A DNA stretch of 64,000 nucleotides from Pseudomonas poae (lineage in GTDB: Bacteria > Pseudomonadota > Gammaproteobacteria > Pseudomonadales > Pseudomonadaceae), in NCBI GenBank assembly GCA_004000515.1, contig CP034537.1, forward strand, positions 3,796,001 to 3,860,000, written 5' to 3'. Positions 45,847-55,904 of the stretch are shown here, in pieces (within the stretch, counting starts at the first letter, position 1; the number at the start of each line of letters is the position of its first letter). Below the pieces are notes generated by a model that searched no databases, was not told where the DNA came from, and saw only the letters and a list, made by a program, of their open reading frames with translations. The translations under genes and the position numbers were made by a program.

Positions 45847-46556
45847 CGGCACCCCGACGTGTGTTGGTAACCGGTGCGGGCAGTGGCATTGGCCAGGCGG
45901 TTGCGCAGGTATTCCTGGAGCAAGGCGCCGAGGTGATCGGCTGGGACCTGGTGGCCGACCCGGCGGCGGGCTTTGCGATGACCGCCGTGGACGTGCGCGA
46001 TGCCGACGCCCTCAAGCGTGCTGCCCAAGGCCTGGAGCGACTGGACGTGCTGGTGACCTGCGCCGGTATCGCCCGTCGCGCCTCAGCCATCGATATGCGT
46101 GCCGAAGACTGGCAGGCCGTGCTGCAAACCAACCTCAGCGGCGCGTTCTACAGCTGCCAGGCGGCGTTTCCCGCATTGGCCGCTTCCGGCGCCGGGCTGA
46201 TCGTGAATATCGCCTCGTTCATCGCCCACCGCTCCGGGCCTGGCCGCGCCAGTTACGCCGCCGCCAAGGCCGGTGTGGTGGCAATGACCGAGGTGCTGGC
46301 GCTGGATTTCGCCGCCGCACAGGTTCGGGCGATTTCCGTCAGCCCCGGCTACACCCGCACCCGCATGGTGGGGGCCGCCATCGAGGCCGGACGGCTGGAC
46401 GAACCGCATCTTCTGGCAAGCATTCCCCTGGGCCGGCTCGCCGACCCATGGGAAATGGCACATGCCATCGTGGCCCTGACAGGGCCGGCATTTCATTACG
46501 CCAACGGCACGGACTTCGTGATCGACGGCGGCATCATGGCGCAAGGGGTTCAATAA
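45843..46556 (+). CDS. Short-chain dehydrogenase/reductase
   Basis: This is a classical SDR, 237 residues. Cofactor motif VLVTGAGSGIGQAV is at residues 7-20, the NAG equivalent is TCAGIAR (an unusual CAG), the catalytic Ser is in IVNIASFIAH, and Y-x-x-x-K is YAAAKAG. GWDLVADP with Asp after the second strand suggests NAD preference. It probably oxidises an alcohol or reduces a ketone intermediate of the operon's pathway. It overlaps the FAD oxidoreductase gene and is followed after two bases by the MmgE/PrpD gene. Confidence 0.9.
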   Translation: MTAPRRVLVTGAGSGIGQAVAQVFLEQGAEVIGWDLVADPAAGFAMTAVDVRDADALKRAAQGLERLDVLVTCAGIARRASAIDMRAEDWQAVLQTNLSGAFYSCQAAFPALAASGAGLIVNIASFIAHRSGPGRASYAAAKAGVVAMTEVLALDFAAAQVRAISVSPGYTRTRMVGAAIEAGRLDEPHLLASIPLGRLADPWEMAHAIVALTGPAFHYANGTDFVIDGGIMAQGVQ

Positions 46557-46558
46557 CC

Positions 46559-47923
46559 GTGGTAACGACGATAGACCGGCAGTGGGTCGCACGACATCTG
46601 CTATTGCTTGAAGCGCCTATCCCAGAAGCAGTTTCCAGCGCCCTCGGGCGTTTGCTCGCCGACACCGTGGCAATCGCCGCGTATGCCCGTCGCCATCAGG
46701 TGGGCGGCACGCAAATGGACAGCACCCTGGCGCAGCCCGCCAGCCCCGGCTGTTCGGTGTGGGGCGCCAGCTTGCGCACCGACCCGGCTCGCGCCGCACT
46801 GCTCAACGGCACCGCCGCCGAAGCCTTGGACTTTCAGGAAGTGTTGATCAACCCGCGCAACAATGGCCACGCCGCCGTGGTGATCATCCCCGCGATCCTG
46901 GCATTGGCCGAGCACCATGGCGTGGTGGGTGAGCGCTTGCTGCGGGCGCTGTGGATCGCCTTTGCGGCGAATATTTCCCTGGCCGAAGCCCTCGGGCGTG
47001 GCCATCGCAGTGCGCAGGCAGGGTTTCGCACCACCTCGTTGATTGCACCGGTGGCGGCAGCGTTGGGCTGCTCGGCGTTGCTTGATGATGACCTGGACCG
47101 GGTGTGCCACGGCACGGCGATTGCCGCCAGTTCGTTGAGTGCCGGGTTGCTGTCGGCGTTGTCGCCCAAGGTCGGCAGTTACAGCCAGGATAAGGATCTG
47201 GCGGTGGGTTTCTCGGCCCAACACGCCGTGCAATCGGTGTTGCTGGCGCAGGCCGGTGCGACCGGGCCAAGCGCATTCTTGACCGGTGAACACGGCTGGC
47301 TGGCGAGCTTCGGGTTTGACACGGCGCAGGTGGATTTCCTTTCGGGCAACCCGCTGACGAAGAGCCTCGACAGCTTTGCGATCAAACCGTACCCCGCGTG
47401 TTTTGGCTGCCAGACCGCGATCCGCCTGGCGTTGGAGCTGCGCCAGCAGGTGCCGGCGGGGCAGGTGGTGAGTATTGTGGTGCAGGTCAATGGCGGCAGT
47501 GCGCGGTCGCTGTCCACACGGTTGATCGAGAATGACCTGGCCGCGCGCTTCAGCCTGCCGTATGTGGTGGCCAGCGCTTTTGTGCGTGGCCGCGCGGCGC
47601 TGGAAGACTTTGAGGGTGAGGCACTGGTGGATGAGTCGGTGTTGGCGTTCATGTCGCGCGTGCATATCCAGGCGAGCGCCGAGATGGACCAGCAACAGGC
47701 GCGCAGCGGTGGTTTTCCGGCGGCTCTCAGGGTGCATGCGTTGACCGGCGAAGTGGTCGAGCTTGCGTATGACGGGCCGTATGCAGCACTGGACCGTGGC
47801 GGCCGCGACGGTTTGTTGCAGGGCAAATTGCAGGCGCTGTGCGACGCGCCGTTGCTGGCGCGTTTGCAGGCGGTGCTGGATGCGCCGTCGCACGCCGAGC
47901 GACTGTTCGGGGTTGGCGCGTGA
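46559..47923 (+). CDS. MmgE/PrpD-family protein
   Basis: This is a 454-residue protein of the MmgE/PrpD family, whose members are 2-methylcitrate dehydratase, cis-aconitate decarboxylase and related lyases or isomerases. The GTG at 46559 is taken as the start; it follows the SDR stop after two bases, with AAGGGG upstream. Family features include NGTAAEALDFQEVLINPRNN, HAAVVIIPAILALAEHHG, GTAIAASSLSAGLLSAL and FAIKPYPACFGCQTAIRLAL. The usual HxD pair is changed to LDFQE here, so the chemistry may differ from PrpD. It overlaps the dipeptidase gene (GTGA). Confidence 0.85.
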   Translation: MVTTIDRQWVARHLLLLEAPIPEAVSSALGRLLADTVAIAAYARRHQVGGTQMDSTLAQPASPGCSVWGASLRTDPARAALLNGTAAEALDFQEVLINPRNNGHAAVVIIPAILALAEHHGVVGERLLRALWIAFAANISLAEALGRGHRSAQAGFRTTSLIAPVAAALGCSALLDDDLDRVCHGTAIAASSLSAGLLSALSPKVGSYSQDKDLAVGFSAQHAVQSVLLAQAGATGPSAFLTGEHGWLASFGFDTAQVDFLSGNPLTKSLDSFAIKPYPACFGCQTAIRLALELRQQVPAGQVVSIVVQVNGGSARSLSTRLIENDLAARFSLPYVVASAFVRGRAALEDFEGEALVDESVLAFMSRVHIQASAEMDQQQARSGGFPAALRVHALTGEVVELAYDGPYAALDRGGRDGLLQGKLQALCDAPLLARLQAVLDAPSHAERLFGVGA

Positions 47924-49130
47924 AGCGGCTGGCGCTGTTACTGAGCTTGGCAATCACCGGCGCACACGCCGACTCCCGAGCGCTGCATGAACGCTTGCTG
48001 GTGCTCGACAGCCATATGGACACGCCTCGGCAATTGTCTCGTCCCGGTTGGAGCATTTTGCAGCGCCATAGCCCGGAGGATTTGTCCCAGGTCGACCTGC
48101 CGCGCATGCGCGAAGGCGGTCTCGACGGAGGCTTCTGGGCGGTCTACACGCCTCAGGGCAGCCTTGATGAAGCCGGAATGGCAGGGCCAGCGACCAGGGG
48201 TTGGCAACCCTGGCGCGCATTCGCGACCTGGTGGCGCGTAACCCGGACGATTTTGCCCTCGCGCTGACACCGGAAGACGCGCCGCGTATCGCCGCCGAGG
48301 GCAAGCGCGTGGTGTATATCAGCATGGAAAACGCCGAGCCCTTGGCGTCTGATCCACGCCTGCTGAACACTTATCAGCGCCAGGGTTTGCGCATGCTCGG
48401 CCTGGTGCACAGTGCCAATAACCATGTGGCGGATTCGGCCACGGCGATTCCCCAATGGCATGGCTTGAGCCCGGTGGGGCGCGAGCTGGTGCAGCGTGCC
48501 AATTGCCTGGGCGTGCTGCTGGATGCGTCCCATGCGTCCGACCAGGTGTTTGACCAACTGCTCGCCCAGTCCCGTGCGCCAATCATCGTCTCCCATTCCA
48601 GCAGCCGGGCGATCAACCCGCACCCGCGCAACCTGGACGACGCACGCATGCGCCGCCTGGCCGAGAGCGGCGGGGTGATTCAGGTCAACACCTATGGCGG
48701 TTACCTGATCCCCCAGCCGCCCAATCCGCAGCGCGACAAGGCACTCAAGCCGCTGTTCGAACGCCTGCGCCTGATGCCCGCGCTGCAACCGGCGGCGTTT
48801 ACCGAGTTGTCGGCGCAGATCCGCGAGGTGCAGCAGCGTTACCCGAGCCCCCAGGCGACGTTCGCCGACTTTATGCGGCACCTGCTGCATGCGCTGGAGC
48901 AAGTCGGGCCGTTGCACGTAGGCATCGGCGCGGATTGGGACGGCGGCGGCGGGGTGCAAGGGCTGGAGGATGTCAGCCAGTTGCCGAAGATCACCGAGGC
49001 GTTGGTGCAGGCCGGCTACAGCGAGGCGGATATCGGCCATATCTGGAGCGGCAACCTGCTGCGCGTGCTGGGTGCGGCGCAGGCGCGCGGGCGGCAGTTG
49101 CAGGCTGAGGGGCAGTGCGGCGAAGAGTGA
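47920..49130 (+). CDS. Membrane dipeptidase (peptidase M19), one apparent frameshift
   Basis: This is a zinc dipeptidase of the renal dipeptidase family, 403 residues after correction. The GTG start at 47920 overlaps the preceding stop and gives a signal peptide, MKRLALLLSLAITGAHA, so it is periplasmic. The metal ligands begin with LVLDSHMDTP (H-x-D) near residue 30; GLVHSANNHVADS, LLDASHASDQVFDQLL and PIIVSHSSSRAINPHPRNL follow, and VGIGADWDGGG is near the end. The frame breaks at the CC at 48187-48188 (one C short, restoring GPSDQGLATLARIRD). As the last gene of the operon it may cleave a dipeptide-like or beta-lactam-like ligand before or after receptor uptake. M19 enzymes also accept D-amino-acid dipeptides. 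Confidence 0.87.
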
Positions 49131-49171
49131 AGATTGCGAAATGTTTCGTCGAATGCGAAACTGACGTAATT

Positions 49172-49903
49172 GTGAATACTTATCATCTAGCTGCATCCTC
49201 ATCGCCCAGCCCGCGCATTCTCATCATCGAGGATGACGTGGAACTGTGCACGCACCTGAGCAATCACTTGAGCCGGCGTGGGTTCAGCCTCAATAGCAGC
49301 CATCGCGGTGACCAGGGGCTGGACATGGCGCTGCATTCGCCGGTGGAGCTGATCCTGCTGGACATCATGCTGCCCAACGAAAGTGGGCTGGCCATCCTCT
49401 CGCGCCTGCGCCATGAGCGCGGCACGCCGGTGATCTTGATGTCGGCCCTGGGCGCCGAGCAGGACCGCATCACCGGGTTCAGCCAGGGCGCCGATGACTA
49501 CTTGCCTAAGCCGTTCAGCCTGGCGGAACTGGATGTGCGCATCGACGCCTTGCTGCGCCGCGTGGCGATAGATTGCGGCACGCGCACGCCGCCGTTGGCT
49601 GCGCGTGCTTCGGCATTGGCCTTCGACAGCCAGGCGCGGGACGTGCGTTTCAACGGCGTCGCTGCCGGGCTCACCTCCTCGGAATTCCGCCTGCTGTGCA
49701 CGCTCCACGAACACGCCGGAGAGGCGCTGACCAAGGCGTTCCTTTATCAACACGTGTTGCATCGGCCCTATACCCGGCTGGACCGTGGCCTGGATGTGCA
49801 CGTGTGCAACCTGCGGCGCAAACTCGCGGCGATCGACGTGCAGGGCATCCGCATCGACGCGGTGCGACATCAGGGCTATGTGCTGATGGGCGACGGCGCC
49901 TGA
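49172..49903 (+). CDS. pfeR: Two-component response regulator, PfeR-like
   Basis: This is an OmpR-class regulator, 243 residues. The receiver domain has RILIIEDDVELC with the acidic pair, phospho-acceptor Asp in LILLDIMLPNE, and the switch Lys in YLPKPFS. The winged-helix domain has LTSSEFRLLCTLHEH and LDVHVCNLRRKL. In P. aeruginosa, PfeR with PfeS activates pfeA when ferric enterobactin is sensed, and the gene order here (RR, kinase, receptor, esterase) is the same. The start is uncertain: the GTG at 49172 is the closest in-frame option, has a weak ribosome site, and lies next to an AT-rich TACTTATCATCT segment that partly matches a Fur box. Confidence 0.87.
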   Translation: MNTYHLAASSSPSPRILIIEDDVELCTHLSNHLSRRGFSLNSSHRGDQGLDMALHSPVELILLDIMLPNESGLAILSRLRHERGTPVILMSALGAEQDRITGFSQGADDYLPKPFSLAELDVRIDALLRRVAIDCGTRTPPLAARASALAFDSQARDVRFNGVAAGLTSSEFRLLCTLHEHAGEALTKAFLYQHVLHRPYTRLDRGLDVHVCNLRRKLAAIDVQGIRIDAVRHQGYVLMGDGA

Positions 49904-51244
49904 TGCAGCGTCGACACCCGCTGCTGTGGAAGATGGCGGTGCTGCAAGTGTGCTTCTGCCTGCTGCTGGTGTGGCTGGTATGGGGTTGGGGCTTGCAGGT
50001 GGAGCGCAACACCTACTTTTTGGAGCAGCCCGACCGCATCGCATTGGCCGCCTATGCCGCTGAGGCCGAACAGGTCGTGGCCAGCGGTGATGCGCAAGCG
50101 GTGGAGCGCTGGCGATTGGCGCTGGAGCAGCGCGAACACACCTGGGTCGCGGTGCTCGATGACTACTTGCAGAGCCTGGGCACCACACCGCTGGATGCCG
50201 AACAGGTCAGCCATCTGACGTTCATGCGCAAGCTCAGTTGGCCGATGAGCAAGCGCCTGGATGACGCGTTGCCGTATGTCAGCATTGCGTTTCCCGAACA
50301 TCCGGAGCGTGGGCGGCTGGTGATGCAATTGCCCGAGCGCCTGTTGCCGCCAGGGCTTACGCCCTGGACGCATGTGTTCACCACGGCGTGGTGCCGGTGT
50401 TATTGGCGCTGGGCTTGGGCTTGGTGCTGTACCGGCATTTGGTGCAGCCGTTGAATGAATTGCGTCAGCGCGCCAACGCCTTGAGTGCCGGCGACCTGGC
50501 GCCACTGGCCAGTAGCAGCGTGACCCGCCGCCCGGATGAATTGGGCGAACTGGCCCGTGCGTACGAGCACATGGCCGAGCGCTTGCGTCAGAACCTGCAC
50601 CAACAGCGGCAGTTGCTGCGTACCTTGTCCCATGAAATCCGCACGCCCCTGGCCCGCCTGACCATCGCCAGCGAAAGCGGCCTGCCGCCCGAGCAACTGC
50701 AGCAACGCCTGGCGCGGGAAGTGGAAGAAATGCGCCGGCTGGTGGACGACTCCCTCAACCTGGCTTGGCTCGACACCGAAAACCGCGCCTGCAAGCCGAA
50801 GACGTGGTGGTGGCCTCGGTGTGGGAAGCGCTGGTGCAGGACGCGCATTTCGAAACCGGCTGGCCGTTGGACGCGTTGGTGTGCGAACTGGACAGCCGCT
50901 GCCAACTGCACGTGCACCTCAACAGCTTTGCCCAGGCCCTGGAAAATATCCTGCGCAACGCTATCCGCCATTCGCCTGAACAGGGTGTGGTCCGCCTCAG
51001 CGGCTGGCGCGAAGGGGACAGTTGGTGGCTGGTGATCGAAGACCAGGGCCCCGGCGTTGCAGCCGCTGATCTTGAACGCATCTTCGAAGCTTACTTGCGC
51101 CTGGACGGCACTGTGGGCACGGGGTTTGGCCTGGGCTTGAGCATTGCGCGGCGCGCCATCGAACTGCAGGGCGGCGAGTTGTGGGCTACCCAGGGCAGTC
51201 AGGGGTTGCGGATGAACCTGCGTCTGCCAGCGGCAAATGTTTAG
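49903..51244 (+). CDS. pfeS: Two-component sensor histidine kinase, PfeS-like, two apparent frameshifts
   Basis: This is an inner-membrane sensor kinase, 447 residues after correction. Its first membrane helix lies at about residues 12-30 (KMAVLQVCFCLLLVWLVWG), followed by a periplasmic sensor region to about 155, a second helix (VPVLLALGLGLVL), HAMP-type ELRQRANALSAGDL, H-box LSHEIRTPLARL, N-box ALENILRNAIRHS and G boxes DQGPGV and GTGFGLGLSIA. The frame breaks at G 50398 (one G short, restoring TTAVVPVLLALG) and at the CC at 50783-50784 (one C short, restoring TENPRLQAEDVV). The ATG overlaps the regulator stop (TGATG). Its likely signal is ferric enterobactin in the periplasm. Confidence 0.87.
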
Positions 51245-51270
51245 AAAGTTAAGTTTCTTTACTCGCAATT

Positions 51271-51289
51271 GCATCTGATTATCATCTGC
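51271..51289 (+). promoter_or_regulatory. Candidate Fur box upstream of pfeA
   Basis: GCATCTGATTATCATCTGC matches the 19-base Fur consensus GATAATGATAATCATTATC at 11 positions, including the core TGAT-ATCAT. It lies about 53 bases before the receptor ATG in a short AT-rich gap, where iron-dependent repression would act together with activation by PfeR. Confidence 0.55.
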
Positions 51290-51341
51290 GATCTTTGATG
51301 GCCCGCCGCTATCGGTCGGGTTGACGTTTGGAGATCGCCCC

Positions 51342-53563
51342 ATGTTCCGCTTGTCCTTGCTTGCCGTGAGTATTTGCAGTGTGTTGCCCATCGTCGGTTT
51401 CGCCGCCGACGCCGAAGCACCCGCGCAGATGGAGCTGCCGACCCAGACCGTATTGGGCACCGCTGAGGAAGAGATCAAGCAGATGCCCGGCGTGTCGATC
51501 ATCACGGCCGACGACATCAAGAAGCGCCCGCCGGCCAACGACCTGTCGGAGATCATCCGCACCATGCCAGGGGTGAACCTCACCGGTAACTCCAGCAGCG
51601 GCCAGCGCGGCAACAACCGCCAGATCGACATCCGTGGCATGGGCCCGGAAAACACCTTGATCCTGGTGGACGGCAAGCCGGTCAGCAGTCGTAACTCGGT
51701 GCGCTACGGCTGGCGCGGCGAGCGTGACAGCCGTGGCGACACCAACTGGGTGCCGGCCGATCAAGTGGAGCGCATTGAAGTCATCCGTGGCCCGGCGGCA
51801 GCCCGTTACGGCAACGGCGCGGCGGGCGGCGTGGTGAACATCATCACCAAGCAGCCCGGCACCGAGACCCACGGCTCGGCGACGATTTACCACAACTTCG
51901 CCCAGCACAAAGAGGAAGGCGAAACCGAGCGCATGAACTTCGGCCTCAACGGCCCGATCACCGACACCCTCAGCTACCGCGTATACGGCAACATCGCCAA
52001 GACAGATGCCGACGATGCCGACATCAACAGCGGCCATGAATCGACCCGCTACGGCAACCAGATCGGCACGCTGCCGGCGGGCGCGAAGGCGTGCGCAACA
52101 AGGACGTCAACGGTTTGCTCAGCTGGAAAATGACCCTGAGCAAACCCTCGACCTGGAGGCCGGTTTCAGCCGCCAGGGCAACATCTACACCGGCGATACC
52201 CAGAACACCAACACCAACGCCAGCGTAAAAAAGCATGCTCGGCCATGAGACCAATATCCTGTACCGCGAACATTACGCCGTGACCCACCGTGGCGAATGG
52301 GATTTCGGCAGCAGCCTGGCCTACCTGCAATACGAAAAGACCCGCAATAGCCGCATCAACGAAGGGCTGGCGGGCGGAACCGAAGGCATCTTCGCCAACA
52401 CGGACTTCTACACCACCACGCTGCGCGACCTGACCGCCCATGGCGAGGTCAGCTTGCCGCTGCATGCCGGTGTCGACCAGGTGCTGACCCTGGGCACCGA
52501 GTGGGTTGAGTCCAAGCTCGACGACCCCAGCGCCAACACGCAAACCACCACTGCCGGTGGCAGCGTCGCCGGGCTGACCGGCACCAATCGCAGCAGCACC
52601 TCGTCGGCGCGGATCTTCTCGGTGTTCGCCGAAGACAACATCGAACTGCGCCCTGGCACCCGCCTCACCCCAGGCCTTCGCCTGGACCACCACGACATCG
52701 TCGGCGACAACTGGAGCCCCTCGCTCAACCTGTCCCAGGTACTCACCGACACCCTGACCTTGAAGGCCGGTATCGCCCGTTCGTACAAGGCGCCGAACCT
52801 CTACCAGCTCAACCCCAATTACCTGTTGTATAGCAACGGCCAGGGTTGCTACGGGTCGACCAAGAGCTGCTACCTGCAAGGCAATGCCGACCTTGAAGCC
52901 GAGACCAGCGTCAACAAGGAGCTGGGCATCGAGTACCGCAACAACGGTGTGGTCGCGGGCCTGACGTACTTTCGCAACGACTACAAGAACAAGATCGAGT
53001 CCGGCCTGACCCCAGTCGGCACCGCCACCGGTGGCACCGGCTCCACCGCCAACGCCAACGTGTTCCAGTGGGAAAACGTACCCAAGGCATTGGTCGAGGG
53101 GCTGGAAGGTAACTTGACCTTGCCGTTGGGCGAGCAAGTGACCTGGACCAACAACTTCACCTACATGCTGCAATCGAAAAACAAACAGACCGGTGATGTG
53201 CTTTCGGTGACGCCCAAGTACACCCTCAACTCCATGCTGGACTGGCAGGCCACCCAGGACTTGTCCCTGCAAGCGAACGTGGCCTGGTACGGCAAGCAGA
53301 CCCCGAAAAAATACGACTACCACGGCTACCGCGTGACAGGTTCCAGCAACAACCAACTGTCGCCGTATGCCATCGCGGGTGTCAGCGGGACTTATGCCAT
53401 CACCAAAAACCTCAGCCTCACCGCTGGCGTGGATAACGTGTTCGACAAACGCCTGTGGCGCGAAGGCAACGCTCAGGGCGTGACCAACATCGACGGTGCG
53501 GGCGCGGCCACCTACAACCAGTCTGGCCGGACCTTGTTCACCAGCCTGACGGCGTCGTTCTGA
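51342..53563 (+). CDS. pfeA: Ferric enterobactin receptor, FepA/PfeA-like TonB receptor, three apparent frameshifts
   Basis: This is an outer-membrane receptor for catecholate siderophores, 740 residues after correction. It has signal peptide MFRLSLLAVSICSVLPIVGF and plug features of the FepA family: GVSIITADDIKKRPPANDLS, GNNRQIDIRGMGPENTLILV and the GKPVSSRNSVRYGWRGERDS stretch with DTNWVPADQVERIEVIRGPA. The C-terminus is FTSLTASF. The frame breaks at the GGG at 52079-52081 (one G short) and the AAAA at 52127-52130 (one A short). The AAAAAA at 52227-52232 has one A too many. Similarity to FepA, the kinase pair upstream and the esterase downstream make ferric enterobactin the best ligand call. 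Confidence 0.9.
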
Positions 53564-54431
53564 TGCGCCGGGCGATGGTTCTCGCGCTGCTGTTTACCCA
53601 GTGTGCGCTGGCCAAACCGGCACCGGACCAGTTGATGGACGCCCCGGTGTTGCGCGAGGCCAGCGACTACCGCTTCAGCACCCTGGAACTGGACTCTGCC
53701 GACGGCGCGCGACACTACCGCATCTGGCTGGGCCGTCCGCTCAAGGTCAGCGCGGCCAACCCGGTGGCCTACTTGCTGGACGGCAATGCGGCCATGGCGG
53801 CGCTCGACACCGAGCTGCTCAACCGCCTGTCCCACAGCCCCACGCCACCGGTGTTGGTGGCGGTGGGTTATGCCACGCCACTGCGCATCGAGCGTAATGC
53901 ACGCACCTTCGACTACACGCCGCAAGTGGGCGAGGGCGCGCAACGCGATCCGTTGACCGACGTGCCCAGTGGTGGGGCGGAGCAGTTCCTCGATTTGCTG
54001 ACCCAGCAAATCCGCCCGCTGATAAACCAGCGCCTGGAGGAAAAACCCAAGCGGCAACTGTTGTGGGGCATTCCTACGGTGGGTTGCTGGTGCTGTATAC
54101 GCTGATGACCCGGCCGGATGCGTTTGATGAATACGCGGCGGCGAGTCCGTCGTTGTGGTGGAACGGTGGGGTGATTCATGCCGAAGGATTGGCGCAGCGC
54201 CTTGCTGGAAAACATCGTACGTTGTTGATGATGCGCGGCGATGAGGAACCGGCGAGCCCTTCGATGCAGGTCGGGCCAAAAGGCGACGGTGCGGCGAAAA
54301 AACTGCTGGCAGATTTACAGCAAGTGCAGGGCTTGAAAGTGCGCTACCAGACATTCCCCGGCCTGAGCCACGGCCCAATGTTGCCAGCCTCTTTGCGCTA
54401 CACCCTGGAACACCTCAGCCAGCCCTTGTAG
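53563..54431 (+). CDS. pfeE: Periplasmic enterobactin esterase, PfeE/IroE-like, one apparent frameshift
   Basis: This alpha/beta-hydrolase has a signal peptide (MRRAMVLALLFTQCALA) and 289 residues after correction. It resembles PfeE/IroE esterases that hydrolyse the trilactone of ferric enterobactin so that iron can be released. The nucleophile elbow is LLWGHSYGGLLVLYTL, and the catalytic His is probably in GLSHGPM near the C-terminus. FDEYAAASPSLWWNGG is conserved in the family. The frame breaks at the GGGG at 54065-54068, inside the nucleophile elbow; one G restores it. The start overlaps the receptor stop (TGATG). Confidence 0.87.
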
Positions 54432-54557
54432 TGGGCGGGCTCGTCCCGCGCTGGGGGCGAAGCCGCCCAATCAGGGCGCCTCGGTGTCTCAGAAAGACCG
54501 AGGTGCCTGGGTTTAGGGCGGCTTCGCCCCCCAGCGCGGGGCAAGCCCGCTCACTAC
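54428..54557. repeat. GTAG-type REP/REPIN palindrome after pfeE
   Basis: This is a 130-base imperfect palindrome beginning GTAGTGGGCGGGCT and ending GGGGCAAGCCCGCTCACTAC, with CCTCGGTGTCTCAG and inverted CCGAGGTGCC near the centre. The right end contains the reverse complement of GTGAGCGGGCTTGCCC exactly. Related copies lie at 61426 and 62091 around the RAYT gene. It starts within the spacer just after the pfeE stop and could also act as a transcription terminator for the iron operon, although no U-tract follows. Confidence 0.88.
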
Positions 54558-54563
54558 ATTAGG

Positions 54564-55732
54564 CTAGGCGCCAGAGGGGCGCAGGTCTTCGTCAATCGTC
54601 CAGTGCGGTTGGCCGGGGTGATTCGGGTACCCCACCCACCGCTCATGGCTGGCATGCTCCAGCCAATACGCTTGCCCCTCGAGTACCGCCCGGCCCAACC
54701 CCGTCAGCGCCAACCCCGCGTCCGTCTCCGCCAGCAACGGCGCCTCACCATCGATCAATGGCCGTAGCAGCGCAAAGAACATCATGTCCCCCAGAAACGG
54801 CAGCGGCTCACGCTTGGCCATCAACTCGGCAAACACCCGCCCCGCAGGTTTTGGTCCCGCCTCGGCCAGGTAGGTGAGTACCAGCCGCTCGGTCAGCGAC
54901 AGCCCATCCTGCGCCCCAGGCAGTTCCTGCAACTGGCGCAGCAACGCAGGCGCCAAAAGGGCAGGGCAGGATGTGTAGCGTGGGCCAGTTGCGCCCATTT
55001 GAGCGGCGCGCTGTCGCAGTACGCCGACCACGCCTGCTCTGCCAGTTGCACGGCGGCGTCATCGATCAGGCGGCGTTGTGGCCACAGCCAGGCGAGTACA
55101 TCCGGCGCCAGTTGGCCGATGCCGATAAAGCGTTGCACGCCGGGGATACGGTCTACTTCGATCAGCTCCAGCCTCTGCGGCGCGCGCTCCAGGCCTGCCA
55201 ATGCGCGGATCAGGAACAGTTGGTCATAGGCGTCGGCTTCGCACCACAACACGCTGTGTTCGGCGCTGGCCAGGGCTTGCAGGTGGGTGTATTCGTCGGC
55301 CAGCCGGCGAGCGGCATCGTCTTTGTCCAGGGTAAATGCCTGGCTGATGAAAGCGCTGCGCAGGGCCTGGTATTCCTCACTGGGCAGGTTGCGTACCGGG
55401 CCCATGCACAAGGGGTCGGTGAGCATGCGGAACTGGCCTTTGAAACCGGCCAGTTGCAGGCTGTGGGCGATGTCATTGCCGCAGCGCCAGTGGGTGGTGC
55501 GGGCTTCATCGCAGGCTGCGAAGTCGGGATGGCGGGCGGCGAAGTCGATGGCATCGACATGCGCCTTGAGCTTGGGCCAACTGCTGAACCCCAATTGCTT
55601 GGCGATTTCCCATTGGGCCTGGGACAACGTGGCGTTGGGGTTTTCGGCTTTGAGGCGCGGCAACAGTTCCTTGGCGCGCTTGCGCTGCTGCTCAAGGTTG
55701 AGGCGGCCGTCGGTGTTGAAGACTTGGGACAT
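54564..55732 (-). CDS. DUF1835-like protein with ankyrin-type N-terminal segment, one apparent frameshift
   Basis: This is a conserved protein of unknown function, 389 residues after correction. The N-terminus MSQVFNTDGRLNLEQQRKRA to AKQLGFSSWPKLKAHVDAID is a short helical module often found at the front of ankyrin-type and DUF1835 proteins. The following region (HWRCGNDIAHSLQLAGFKG, LTDPLCMGPVRNLPSEEY) matches the DUF1835 pattern, in which an Asp-Pro-Leu-Cys-x-Gly-Pro loop is typical. The frame breaks at the AAAA at 54955-54958 (TTTT on the coding strand; one T restores LPFLAPALLRQLQELP). It is divergent from the FetA-like gene. I cannot assign a biochemical role. Confidence 0.75.
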
Positions 55733-55904
55733 ACGAGCTCCTGATGTAAACCTTGTCCGCTTTAAGGTTGGGAGTCGTGAAAAATGAGGGTGTTGCAGTG
55801 TCCTGGGCGCAGCCCTTTCCGCGGAAGGTGGCGTAGAAGGCGCCAGGCGGCGAATATAGGCAGTGAAATATTTTATTGCAAGTTGTTCACCGAGTAGTGA
55901 GTTC

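Noticed and set aside
49141..49164. Seven-codon leader-like frame MFRRMRN before pfeR
   Set aside because: It is short, overlaps the uncertain pfeR start region, and nothing links it to attenuation; probably chance.
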